Shown: in pieces, positions 23,041 through 31,184 of the stretch
Layout of the letters: the number at the start of each line of letters is the position of its first letter
How positions within the stretch are numbered: the stretch's first letter is position 1
IMG/VR virus record: IMGVR_UViG_3300028840_002185
Coordinates: 64,001-107,962 of that record
From: a virus
Length of the DNA: 43,962 nt
Direction: 5' to 3' (one strand)
Notes under the pieces: model-generated
Database searches by the model: none
What the model was told of the DNA's origin: nothing
The model's input: only the letters and a program-made list of their open reading frames with translations
Position numbers and translations under genes: made by a program

Positions 23041-23356
23041 TGAAATGATTCACGCAGTAGAAGGTGTCAGAATGCAATGTATCAAATGGAGAGATATGAT
23101 CTGGAACATCTATTGTAATGATAGATTCAAACCTAATGATTTTACAGTTAAGGTACATTGTGAGATCTGTGGGCCTGAAGTCTTTGTACCTAAAGTATTT
23201 GAGTATAGAAGTCATAGGATCTGCACTTCATGTCTGACTCGATTCGTTGAGATGATGCAAACAGCAATGTTGCATGATTGTGGTCGTGATCGACATGAAA
23301 GGGCTAATCTGGAGCAAAGGTTAATTGCAATTGAGACTAAAATAAAAGGAGAATAA
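23027..23356 (+). CDS. Zinc-finger-like hypothetical protein
   Basis: ATG at 23027 behind AAAGGAG, overlapping the nuclease gene by 14 bases. 109 residues with CEICG and, about 25 residues later, CTSC, a treble-clef-like pair, and a helical C-terminus. It lies inside the Mre11/Rad50 gene block. Function unknown. Confidence 0.65.
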   Translation: MKVYDEMIHAVEGVRMQCIKWRDMIWNIYCNDRFKPNDFTVKVHCEICGPEVFVPKVFEYRSHRICTSCLTRFVEMMQTAMLHDCGRDRHERANLEQRLIAIETKIKGE

Positions 23357-23361
23357 TAATA

Positions 23362-24093
23362 ATGAACTTTGAACCTGTACAAATTGTAGCCAATGATTTA
23401 AATGATGTCTATTTCACATTGATTAATCACCTATGGAACTATGGACGTAAGTACAAGATTGACACTGGATCATTTGCCGGAGCATCCAGATTGGAATTTG
23501 ATTTCTGTTCTGGTTTCATTCGTTTTCCTCACTCCAGACCACTATCTCCAATTATGCCTGAAGGTATTCCACCTACAGTTACCGATGAAGAATTGGAACT
23601 CAAGTATTTTCCTAACTATTTAATGAATCCTGAATTAGAACCAATGGAACATTATAAATATAGTTCATGGATCAATGGTACTGATCATTATAAAGAGTTT
23701 GATCTCATTGCTGAGACTCCCTTAGAATGGGTTATTCGTCATTTTAAAGAAAAAGGATATGGGAACAACCATTGCTACATTAACGTTGGAAATGTGGACT
23801 CTGGATTCAATTATGATATAGCCTATGAGAATGAAGGTGAACGTAGAACGTCACCCTGTCTTAGAGGTATCGATTTCAAAATCAAAGATCATTATCTAAT
23901 AATGAGTGTTATCTTTAGATCCTGGGATCTCTATGCAGGATTTCCTGAAAACATGGGAGGATTTACTCTATTAAATGAATATATCTGTGATCAATTAGAT
24001 GATGTTCAGCCTGGGCCTTTGGCTTTTACATCTGCCGGATTGCATTGCTATGATTACCAGATAGAACCTATTATGGGCATACTCAGGAAGTAA
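23362..24093 (+). CDS. Thymidylate-synthase-superfamily enzyme
   Basis: 243 residues. SPC (C166) is followed exactly 20 residues later by RSWD (R186, S187, D189), then PENMGG (N197) and GLHCY (H228, Y230). E. coli ThyA has C146, R166/S167/D169, N177 and H207/Y209 with almost the same spacing. The His next to the catalytic Cys is Leu here. N197 sits where Asn selects dUMP and Asp selects dCMP, so dUMP is the more likely substrate, for methylation or hydroxymethylation. The N-terminal third is divergent. Its place inside the Rad50 block is odd. Confidence 0.8.
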   Translation: MNFEPVQIVANDLNDVYFTLINHLWNYGRKYKIDTGSFAGASRLEFDFCSGFIRFPHSRPLSPIMPEGIPPTVTDEELELKYFPNYLMNPELEPMEHYKYSSWINGTDHYKEFDLIAETPLEWVIRHFKEKGYGNNHCYINVGNVDSGFNYDIAYENEGERRTSPCLRGIDFKIKDHYLIMSVIFRSWDLYAGFPENMGGFTLLNEYICDQLDDVQPGPLAFTSAGLHCYDYQIEPIMGILRK

Positions 24094-24141
24094 ACTTGAA
24101 TGAATTAAAATTTTATTTTTAAATTTTTTGTGGAGTAAAAA

Positions 24142-24402
24142 ATGGATTTAACACAATTAAAAATTTCAAAAATGAGAAATATTCTCACCGAACTGAGCAA
24201 CAAAAATCAGAAAGCAATTGCTCAAGAAGAAATACTTCTAAAACAGTTAAAAGAAGAATTTGAAGTAGACAATTTAGAAGATGGATATGAGCTATATGAA
24301 CAATTCGTACAGGAAAAAGGAGAGATGGAAAAAAAGGTTGCAAACCAAACTGATACATTATATGATCAGTTGATTGGGGAGGGGTTACTTGATGAATCCT
24401 AA
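24142..24402 (+). CDS. Small coiled-coil protein next to the Rad50 C-half
   Basis: 86 residues behind TGGAG. Almost entirely predicted coiled coil (LSNKNQKAIAQEEILLKQL, EQFVQEKGEMEKKVANQ), ending GEGLLDES. Its last 11 bases overlap the Rad50 C-half, implying coupled translation. It could supply part of the second coiled-coil arm missing from the split Rad50. That is inference from position and composition. Confidence 0.65.
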   Translation: MDLTQLKISKMRNILTELSNKNQKAIAQEEILLKQLKEEFEVDNLEDGYELYEQFVQEKGEMEKKVANQTDTLYDQLIGEGLLDES

Positions 24403-24985
24403 CCCAACAAAGATTTCCCAACTGTATGAAATCATTACAGTTCTGGAGACTGAGCTACAAATCGCTCAAAATTCCCTGAGATCAAATAGGCTCAAAATTG
24501 CCAGAGAAAAATCCCTGATTGAATCATTGGAAATGGCGAAGGCTTACCTGATTAAAGTAGGGGATCAGGCGAGAAAGGAGGTTAAAAATTTCATTGAGGA
24601 CACCGTGACTTTTGCTATCCAATCAGTCTACGGTGAGAAGTATAAGTTTGTTGCTCAGTTCAATTATGACAAACGAGATCAGTTTGAAGTACAATGGTTC
24701 ATCGATAGAGAAGGAATACTTCTTGAACCACGCAAAGATACAATATCGGGAGGGCTAACAGATGCAACAGCATTCTCTATTAGATTGGTTATACATGCGT
24801 TAGAAGAACCGGAACCTGCACCTATCCTTATTATGGATGAACCTTTTAAAAACACATCAAAAAAATATATTCCTTTGGTCTCACAAATGGTCAAAGAAAT
24901 CTGTGATATGTTACACCTTCAAATTATCATGTGTAGTCATACGGACGAGCTAATTGAACAAGCAGACAATATCATCTATCTATAG
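24392..24985 (+). CDS. C-half of split Rad50/SbcC ATPase
   Basis: Start at ATG 24392 behind GGGGAGGGG. 197 residues: a short coiled coil (about 10-50), then the ABC signature TISGGLTDATAFS (S119-G121), Walker B PILIMDEPFKN (D149, E150) and the H-loop CSHTDELIE. There is no Walker A and no zinc hook, so it is exactly the complement of 21051-22124. With that protein it should form one composite ATPase site per subunit pair. Confidence 0.88.
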   Translation: MNPNPTKISQLYEIITVLETELQIAQNSLRSNRLKIAREKSLIESLEMAKAYLIKVGDQARKEVKNFIEDTVTFAIQSVYGEKYKFVAQFNYDKRDQFEVQWFIDREGILLEPRKDTISGGLTDATAFSIRLVIHALEEPEPAPILIMDEPFKNTSKKYIPLVSQMVKEICDMLHLQIIMCSHTDELIEQADNIIYL

Positions 24986-25026
24986 ATAAAAAATGAAAAT
25001 GGTACGTTACCTGAAAGGATTAGAGG

Positions 25027-25806
25027 ATGAACAAACCAAAAGTTATTCAGCCAGGAAACTATGGTGGCATTATTGTCAATACTGCTTGGAATAAATTGGC
25101 ATTAAAATTTAAACCAATGGATTTTTTTTGTACTCAAGGAGCAGGTTTCATTGGTTGGGGAATCAGACAGATAACTAAAAATTTGTCATCAGATAGAGAA
25201 TGCGAATTTAATCATGCAGGACTTTTGCCCGAAGGAAATGAGTGTACACTTGAAGCATTGTGGCACGTTGAAACTAAAAATCTATTAGAACATTATGAAG
25301 GATCTAAAGTATTAATTGGTCGTTATAATAAAATGAATCAAGAGTCAGCAAAATTAGCTCTTGATGGAATCAAAAGACATATTGATCAATCCTACCCTAA
25401 AAGAAGACTATTCTTCCATCTCTTAAATCTTGCACATCATATCCATTGGATTGATGCTGTAGTTTGTTCAGAACTTGTTGCTAAAGCTCTATACCATGCC
25501 GGAGCAAGGCATCATAAGTATTGGGGAGTCACACCAGACAATCTTGCCGATGAAATCGAGCATGAATTAAATGAAGAACGTACAGGTGCAAAATACGATA
25601 TTATTTACAAAGGTAAGTTTCCTTGGATGCTATATAAATTCTGTCCACATTGCAAAACCATTGATTTAGTTGATATTGTAATAAATCGTTGTGTTCATTG
25701 TATGAAACATTATCTGGATGATATTGCTATTCCAGATCGGGATTTGCAAAATAGAATAAAGGATTATAATCGAAAAAAAATAGAATACATTGGCAGTATT
25801 CATTAA
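25027..25806 (+). CDS. Permuted NlpC/P60 (YiiX-like) papain-fold protein with zinc ribbon
   Basis: 259 residues. PMDFFCTQGAGFIGWGIR followed by FNHAGLL (H63) and later VVCSELVAKAL (C147) is the permuted papain-like arrangement, His before Cys, of YiiX/LRAT-related proteins. After ~200 residues come CPHC and CVHC, a zinc ribbon not usual in the family. It lacks a signal peptide, so it probably acts in the cytoplasm on a protein, lipid or amide substrate. It sits between the Rad50 genes and the reductase, away from lysis genes. Confidence 0.75.
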   Translation: MNKPKVIQPGNYGGIIVNTAWNKLALKFKPMDFFCTQGAGFIGWGIRQITKNLSSDRECEFNHAGLLPEGNECTLEALWHVETKNLLEHYEGSKVLIGRYNKMNQESAKLALDGIKRHIDQSYPKRRLFFHLLNLAHHIHWIDAVVCSELVAKALYHAGARHHKYWGVTPDNLADEIEHELNEERTGAKYDIIYKGKFPWMLYKFCPHCKTIDLVDIVINRCVHCMKHYLDDIAIPDRDLQNRIKDYNRKKIEYIGSIH

Positions 25807-25831
25807 TTCATAGTGGTATAAGGAGAACATC

Positions 25832-26341
25832 ATGTACTGTAAGAACTTCTGTGCCACTATGTCTACTCATGCTTGTATAAGAAGACAAAAGTGGTCTCAA
25901 ATAAATTGTAATAAAATTGAGTCCGTTTACGACAACTCCTTGATCTCATGCATATCATGTGAACAAGGCAGAGAGATCAAGAAAAACCCCGACTGTAGTT
26001 TAGATCGGGATTTTTATTTGTTAAAAAATAATCACTTAAAAGTTATCAGAGAAAGAGGATGGATATTCAAAGATCCAATTGCAGAAGAATCATTAGATGA
26101 TAACTTTGATTATACTAAAATCAAATTAATGAAAAGGAGTAAAGAAAATGGCAGACATACAATCCTTGAAAGTGATCAAAGAGAACGAATTACTCGATTT
26201 ATTAGAAAACACAGGCATAATGCAGGAACTAAACAGAACAGTTCTCAATCCTCTCGGATTACACCTAAAAATAAACTCAGCTTACGAATTAGAGCTATCC
26301 AAAACAGAAAATCCAGAGGGAGTAATTCTTCACACCATTGA
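25832..26341 (+). CDS. Cys-rich protein overlapping the next gene by 194 bases
   Basis: Behind AAGGAG. The first ~100 residues look real: CKNFC, HAC, INC, CISC and a late C suggest a zinc-binding domain, then an acidic-hydrophobic segment (DDNFDYTKIKLMKRSK). The last ~65 residues run inside the next gene in another frame, and are basic and Ser/Arg-rich. Either the gene truly overlaps, or a frameshift has removed an earlier stop. The KIKLMKRSK segment, just before the overlap, resembles the recurring tails. Confidence 0.5.
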   Translation: MYCKNFCATMSTHACIRRQKWSQINCNKIESVYDNSLISCISCEQGREIKKNPDCSLDRDFYLLKNNHLKVIRERGWIFKDPIAEESLDDNFDYTKIKLMKRSKENGRHTILESDQRERITRFIRKHRHNAGTKQNSSQSSRITPKNKLSLRIRAIQNRKSRGSNSSHH

Positions 26342-26768
26342 CAAATTTCGATTACAAGTCTATAACAAATTCAGATTTAAAAAACATCATGAAAGGCATC
26401 AAAAATTAGGATATATCATACAGACCAATGATATGATCCGCAAAGATAAACTGGCAGAAAACAAAGACCTAAACCTATCCACACCTGAAAGTCTCAAATT
26501 AAGAAAACTGTTAAGTTGTATCGATGAAGCTGCCTATCAAATTAAAAAACGCTTCATGGAAAACTCACCTAAAAAAGATGGAGAATTAGACATTCCTTTT
26601 GGTGAAGTGTACAAAGGTATGGAATTTGATATATCTCAAGGTAATTTCATTGATGCTATTTCCAAACTAATTTTAATTCAATATCAAGAGCCAATTGAAA
26701 TTGAATTAAACAAAATCAAAAAGTCTAAGGCAGAACAAGACAAGGTATTTAAAAAGGAGAAAAAATAA
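26148..26768 (+). CDS. Hypothetical helical protein (206 aa)
   Basis: Behind AAAAGGAG. Mostly helical with an acidic N-terminus (KENELLDLLENTG), a basic middle (YNKFRFKKHHERHQK) and a very basic end (KKSKAEQDKVFKKEKK). The first 65 codons overlap the preceding gene and use more C-ending codons than the rest. It lies immediately before the reductase (start 2 bases after its stop). Function unknown. Confidence 0.7.
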   Translation: MADIQSLKVIKENELLDLLENTGIMQELNRTVLNPLGLHLKINSAYELELSKTENPEGVILHTIDKFRLQVYNKFRFKKHHERHQKLGYIIQTNDMIRKDKLAENKDLNLSTPESLKLRKLLSCIDEAAYQIKKRFMENSPKKDGELDIPFGEVYKGMEFDISQGNFIDAISKLILIQYQEPIEIELNKIKKSKAEQDKVFKKEKK

Positions 26769-26769
26769 A

Positions 26770-29145
26770 ATGGCAGACAGAAACCCCAAAACCCCCAAGT
26801 ATTCGGACAATGCAATTGCAATCTACAAACGACTATACTTTGATAAACTAAAAAATGAAATCAATCCAATTGATACACATGAACGTATTGCTAATTTTGT
26901 TGGTGAATCTCCAGAAGAATGCGATATGTTCTTTGACCTGCTTCATAAAAAGATTTTCAGACCCAACTCCCCTTGTATGATCAATGCCGGAAGTGAATCA
27001 AAAAACCCTCACGATAGAGCATTGTCTGCCTGTTATGTCCTGGGCCTTGAGGATTCAATGGACTCCATTATTGATATGTGGGGAGTATGCGCTAAGATCT
27101 ATGCATCTGGAGCAGGATCAGGCATACCAATCACTAATCTAAGAGAGAAAGGTGCATTGATTTCAACAGGTGGTCAAGCATCTGGCCCATTAGCTTATCT
27201 TAATGTTGTCGATATGCTATCCAATACCGTTAGATCTGGTGGCAAGACCAGACGTGCAGCTAACATGGGTGTCTTTAAATACAATCATCCTGATGTACTC
27301 GACATTCTTGATGCTAAATTAAATGGTGCTATTCAAACATTTAATCTATCAATGAGTGTCGATAATAAATTCATGGAATCAATTAGTGGAAATAGAAATA
27401 AGCCAGTTCATTTGTATAGTCCAAGCCAAGGTAAGCTAAAAACAACTATAAATTCACAAGACATTTGGAAAAGAGCTATCAAAAATGCATGGACAAACGG
27501 TGATCCTGGCTTATTCTTTTTCGATACTGTAAATAATATGAATCCATTTCCTTCATTAGGCCCAATTGATTGTACCAATCCCTGTGGTGAAGTTCCTCTC
27601 CCTCCTTGGTCAGTATGTAACATTGGATCAATTAACGTTTCCTATTTTGTTAGAAACACTCCAGGCATGGCAGATCCAGAATTCAAACCTTACTTTCAAT
27701 GGGATCTATTCAGAGAAGCAGTTCAACAATGTTTCTTATTTCTTGACAGAGTAATAGATAAGCAAGACTATATTCATCCACGCTTCATGAAAAATGCAAA
27801 AGATTGGAGACCTGTGGGTTTAGGTATCATGGGCTTTGCCGATGCCTTAATTAAATTAGATCTTGCTTATGATTCTGATCAAGCAATGCAATTGTTAAAT
27901 GATATATGTCATGAATTAACAAAACAATGTATTATTAAATCATTAGAGATGGCAAAAGATCCTGATGAATGGGCAATTCAAGTTCCGGCAGATGATATGA
28001 CTCATTTCAGAACTCTATTAAAATATTATTTAAAAGATTCTGCTGAAATAGGATTAGATTCATTTGATGAATATGGTATTCATAATTCTAACTGGACAAT
28101 GATAGCTCCAACAGGATCAACTTCAATGTCTGCCGATTGTTCCTATGCTTGGGAACCATTGATGGCCTTAGTATGGGAGAAACCTCTTGTTGAATCTGAT
28201 GAAGTTCTTAAAATAATCCACCCACAATTTGAAAAAGATCTGGATAGTTGGATTGAATGTGATCAAGTAAAACTTGGAAGAACTAAAAAAAGCATCATAG
28301 AAGATATTATTAATAACAATGGATCAATTCAAAATATAGATTACCTTCCTAAAGTTATGAAAAATTTATATAAAGTAGCTCATGATATTGATCCTGTCCG
28401 TAAAGTCAGAATGCAAGCAGCAGGTCAGCATTATATATCAATGGCTATATCGTCAACCACTAACCTCCCTAATCATGCTACTGTAGAAGACGTTGAACAA
28501 ATCTACTTAACTGCATGGGAATATGGACTGAAAGGAATAACAGTATTCAGAGATGGATGCAGAGATAATCAAATTGTACAATTTGGAAAACAAAAAAAGA
28601 AAAGAAGATCAACAGATAAACTCACAGAAAGACCAATCAAAAGAAATGGATCTACTGTGGAAATCAAAACCCCTCATGGTAAATTCTTTGTTACTGTCAA
28701 TTTCCATGAAGACAAACCAATTGAAATGTTCTTCAGCGTTGGAAAGCAAGGAGGACTTGTTAATGTGGTTATTGATGCATTAGCAAGGATCTGTTCCAAA
28801 GGACTTCAGGCAGGTATGACTATGGAATGGATCGTTGATACTCTTGAAGGTCTTAAAGGTGATCAACCTTTCTGGTTTAAAATTTCTGATAGTGAAGAAA
28901 AATCAACGCAAGCCCAATCAATTGTAGATGCTTTATCTAAGGTATTATCTTATCATTTTACAAGTAATTTATTATCAACTCAAATACCATATGATCGTGA
29001 CGCATTTGATGAAGCTATCTATTCTACTGCTTGTGAACCAGAGCAGTTTGAACGTTGTCCTGAATGTGGTAAAAAAGCATTAACTCATTCAACAGGCTGT
29101 AGAGGAGGAGAATGTTTAGCATGTGGTTTTACTAATTGCAGTTAG
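26770..29145 (+). CDS. nrdJ: Class II (adenosylcobalamin-dependent) ribonucleotide reductase
   Basis: 791 residues. SACYVLGLEDS carries the N-terminal redox Cys, NPCGEVPL the active-site Cys and Glu, and VCNIGSINV the second redox Cys. APTGSTSMSADCSYAWEP and FRDGCRDNQIV are typical of NrdJ. A TSCPD-like C-terminal domain (TPHGKFFVTVNF) and a terminal zinc ribbon/redox tail (CPECGKK, GCRGGECLACGFTNC) follow. No nrdB-like radical subunit is nearby, as expected for class II. It makes dNTPs without oxygen, using cobalamin from the host. Confidence 0.93.
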   Translation: MADRNPKTPKYSDNAIAIYKRLYFDKLKNEINPIDTHERIANFVGESPEECDMFFDLLHKKIFRPNSPCMINAGSESKNPHDRALSACYVLGLEDSMDSIIDMWGVCAKIYASGAGSGIPITNLREKGALISTGGQASGPLAYLNVVDMLSNTVRSGGKTRRAANMGVFKYNHPDVLDILDAKLNGAIQTFNLSMSVDNKFMESISGNRNKPVHLYSPSQGKLKTTINSQDIWKRAIKNAWTNGDPGLFFFDTVNNMNPFPSLGPIDCTNPCGEVPLPPWSVCNIGSINVSYFVRNTPGMADPEFKPYFQWDLFREAVQQCFLFLDRVIDKQDYIHPRFMKNAKDWRPVGLGIMGFADALIKLDLAYDSDQAMQLLNDICHELTKQCIIKSLEMAKDPDEWAIQVPADDMTHFRTLLKYYLKDSAEIGLDSFDEYGIHNSNWTMIAPTGSTSMSADCSYAWEPLMALVWEKPLVESDEVLKIIHPQFEKDLDSWIECDQVKLGRTKKSIIEDIINNNGSIQNIDYLPKVMKNLYKVAHDIDPVRKVRMQAAGQHYISMAISSTTNLPNHATVEDVEQIYLTAWEYGLKGITVFRDGCRDNQIVQFGKQKKKRRSTDKLTERPIKRNGSTVEIKTPHGKFFVTVNFHEDKPIEMFFSVGKQGGLVNVVIDALARICSKGLQAGMTMEWIVDTLEGLKGDQPFWFKISDSEEKSTQAQSIVDALSKVLSYHFTSNLLSTQIPYDRDAFDEAIYSTACEPEQFERCPECGKKALTHSTGCRGGECLACGFTNCS

Positions 29146-29157
29146 AAAGGAGGACAC

Positions 29158-29586
29158 ATGGCAAGAATGAGATTAGAAGTTAAAGAGATTGAAACACCAG
29201 AAACCAAAACAAAACATATTGTACCTAAAATGAGAGGTAAATCTGGATACGTTGCTCAACATGATCCGGCAATGTATCCACTATTAAAAGATAATAGATG
29301 TGACGATGAAAAGTTTTCAAGAGTAGATAAGTTTTGGGTAAATCATTATTACTTAATAGGTACTGAATGGTTATGTGAAAAGATCTTTTATCCCTCCAGT
29401 TATGGTTTTGAACAAATTGAAAAAGAAAACATAAAAAGTTTTAAAGATTTATATAATAGATTAATCAAAGAAGGAATTGGCCTTTGGGGAGAACGACCTG
29501 TTCCTAATATTGAAAAACCTGTTGAACGTATTCAATTAGAATGCAAACCAAAAGTAAAGAGAGTGAGGTTAGAATGCAAAGAATAA
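29158..29586 (+). CDS. Unknown protein with recurring peptides at both ends
   Basis: 142 residues behind GAAAGGAGG. It begins MARMRLEVKEIETPE and ends VERIQLECKPKVKRVRLECKE, so the basic-hydrophobic peptide occurs once at the N-terminus and twice at the C-terminus. The middle ~90 residues are a compact, aromatic-rich domain (FWVNHYYLIGTEWLC). Three copies on one small protein would make it a bridge or competitor for the hypothetical hub. No family recognised. Confidence 0.75.
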   Translation: MARMRLEVKEIETPETKTKHIVPKMRGKSGYVAQHDPAMYPLLKDNRCDDEKFSRVDKFWVNHYYLIGTEWLCEKIFYPSSYGFEQIEKENIKSFKDLYNRLIKEGIGLWGERPVPNIEKPVERIQLECKPKVKRVRLECKE

Positions 29587-30467
29587 GTTTAACTCCAGAT
29601 CTGTCAGATCAGACCACTCTGATAGTTGATGGAAGGTACATTGCCTATCGATCTATGTTCAGCAATCAAGGCAAGCTATCATATAATGGTAGAGATACTG
29701 GAATGATCTATACGTTCTTTAGAACTTTACAATCCCTTGCTAATAAGTATGAAGTCAATAATACCGTCATTATGTTTGATGTAACCAAATCAAATGAAGG
29801 TGTCCGTAGACAAGAGTATGAAGGATACAAAGTCAGAGAACTAAAGCTCAATCCAAATCCCAAAGAGATAGCTCAACGTAAACAATTTGAATTAGATTAT
29901 CATGATCTAATGGTAGTAACTGATAAATTAGGTTTTGCTATTTATACCCTGCCAGGATATGAAGCTGATGATTCCATTGCCTTATTCTGTAAACAGTTTG
30001 GTGGTAAGAAAATAATTGCTACTAAAGATGAAGATATGTATCAGTTAATCAATGAAGATACTATGGTTGCTGATCCTTCCAGTAACAAAAAGAAAGATCT
30101 CAAATGGTTCATGCGAGAATATGGTATTCCACCTGAAAAATGGGTTGAGTATAAAGCCATTGCAGGTTGTAAATCTGATACCGTTCCAGGCATTCCAGGC
30201 ATGGGCCATAAGAGAACACTTGAATATCTCTCTGGTAAATCTCCTAAATATGAGAAGACAATTGAAAAGAATAAGGCATTATATATGTTGTGTCATAATC
30301 TTGTTGTTCTTCCTCACCCTTCATTGAATGGTCATAAAATAAAATGGAAACAAACAAAACTTAATGAAGATGATTTCATTGGTTTTTGTCAATCCTATGG
30401 TTTTAATTCATTCTTAAACGAAATTCATAACTTTTATATCTTTATGGAAGGAGGTAAAGTCTGGTGA
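29574..30467 (+). CDS. 5'-3' exonuclease / flap endonuclease (T4 RNase H-like)
   Basis: ATG at 29574, overlapping the preceding gene by 13 bases. 297 residues: IVDGRYIAYRS, FDVTKSNEGVRRQEYEGYK (helical arch), GYEADDSIALF (metal site), ATKDEDMYQLI, and GCKSDTVPGIPGMGHK (helix-three-turn-helix). These are all the FEN/PolI-N signatures. It should remove RNA primers and flaps, which the split polymerase lacks. The N-terminus MQRISLTPD weakly resembles the recurring peptide. The stop overlaps the next GTG start. Confidence 0.9.
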   Translation: MQRISLTPDLSDQTTLIVDGRYIAYRSMFSNQGKLSYNGRDTGMIYTFFRTLQSLANKYEVNNTVIMFDVTKSNEGVRRQEYEGYKVRELKLNPNPKEIAQRKQFELDYHDLMVVTDKLGFAIYTLPGYEADDSIALFCKQFGGKKIIATKDEDMYQLINEDTMVADPSSNKKKDLKWFMREYGIPPEKWVEYKAIAGCKSDTVPGIPGMGHKRTLEYLSGKSPKYEKTIEKNKALYMLCHNLVVLPHPSLNGHKIKWKQTKLNEDDFIGFCQSYGFNSFLNEIHNFYIFMEGGKVW

Positions 30468-31162
30468 AAAATGATCACTTATCAGAAAAAGTCTATGGTG
30501 TTAAATACTATGAAAGATGTAAAGACAAAGGTATTGATTATGCTTTTTATGGTAACTGGCAAAAACAATACGCTAAAATGGTTGTCTTTGTTTCTGGTAT
30601 TTACAAAATAGAAATTGCAGAAAAAACTTTACTCGATGTAGGTACTGCCTGTGGTGCTAATCTTAGAGCATTCAAAGAAACAGAAATATTTTCAAAAGTT
30701 ATTGGTATTGATGTTAGCAAATACTTAGTTGAATTAGGCAATAAAGTTAATGAATTTAAAGAAGGAGAATTGGTTGTAGATAATTGTACCACAATGGAAA
30801 AAATACAAGATGAAACAATTGATTTTATTCATTGCTCACAATTATTTGAACATCTCAGATACAATGAAGTTAAAAATACAATAGATCAAATGTACAGAGT
30901 AATGAAAAATGGAGCTATCGGCTTTGTTACTCTCAATGCAATTAAAGCAGGACAAACTGAAGAAGATGTTACAAGTCAAGATGAAACCCATGTATGCGTA
31001 ATGCCTGAAGAACAATGGCACAAAACGTTTGATAGACGTTTTCAAGTCAGAAAAGATACAGAGAAATTAATGATGAAAGCTAAATTTTATCCTGGGGATA
31101 ATGGTAAAAACTTTTATCAGAACTATTATGATGATTGGAGTACATTTATATTTACTAAATAG
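30464..31162 (+). CDS. Class I SAM-dependent methyltransferase, copy 1
   Basis: GTG start (GTGA overlap), behind AAGGAGG. 232 residues. Motif I LLDVGTACGANLRA, an acidic residue at the end of the next strand (IGIDVSKY), DFIHCSQLFEHL at motif IV and a class I C-terminal half. It shares with 33948-34670 the entry FYGNWQK, the loop after motif I and a FYxNY-x-W ending, so the two are paralogues. Substrate unknown; no DNA-methylase NPPY/DPPY motif, so a small molecule, lipid or protein is more likely than DNA. Confidence 0.85.
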   Translation: MKNDHLSEKVYGVKYYERCKDKGIDYAFYGNWQKQYAKMVVFVSGIYKIEIAEKTLLDVGTACGANLRAFKETEIFSKVIGIDVSKYLVELGNKVNEFKEGELVVDNCTTMEKIQDETIDFIHCSQLFEHLRYNEVKNTIDQMYRVMKNGAIGFVTLNAIKAGQTEEDVTSQDETHVCVMPEEQWHKTFDRRFQVRKDTEKLMMKAKFYPGDNGKNFYQNYYDDWSTFIFTK

Positions 31163-31184
31163 CTGACCTAATCGGAGCGTAATA

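Noticed and set aside
24093-24141. AT-rich AAAATTTT/AAATTTTTT stretch as terminator
   Set aside because: The possible stem is only A-T pairs and would be too weak; nothing else supports it.
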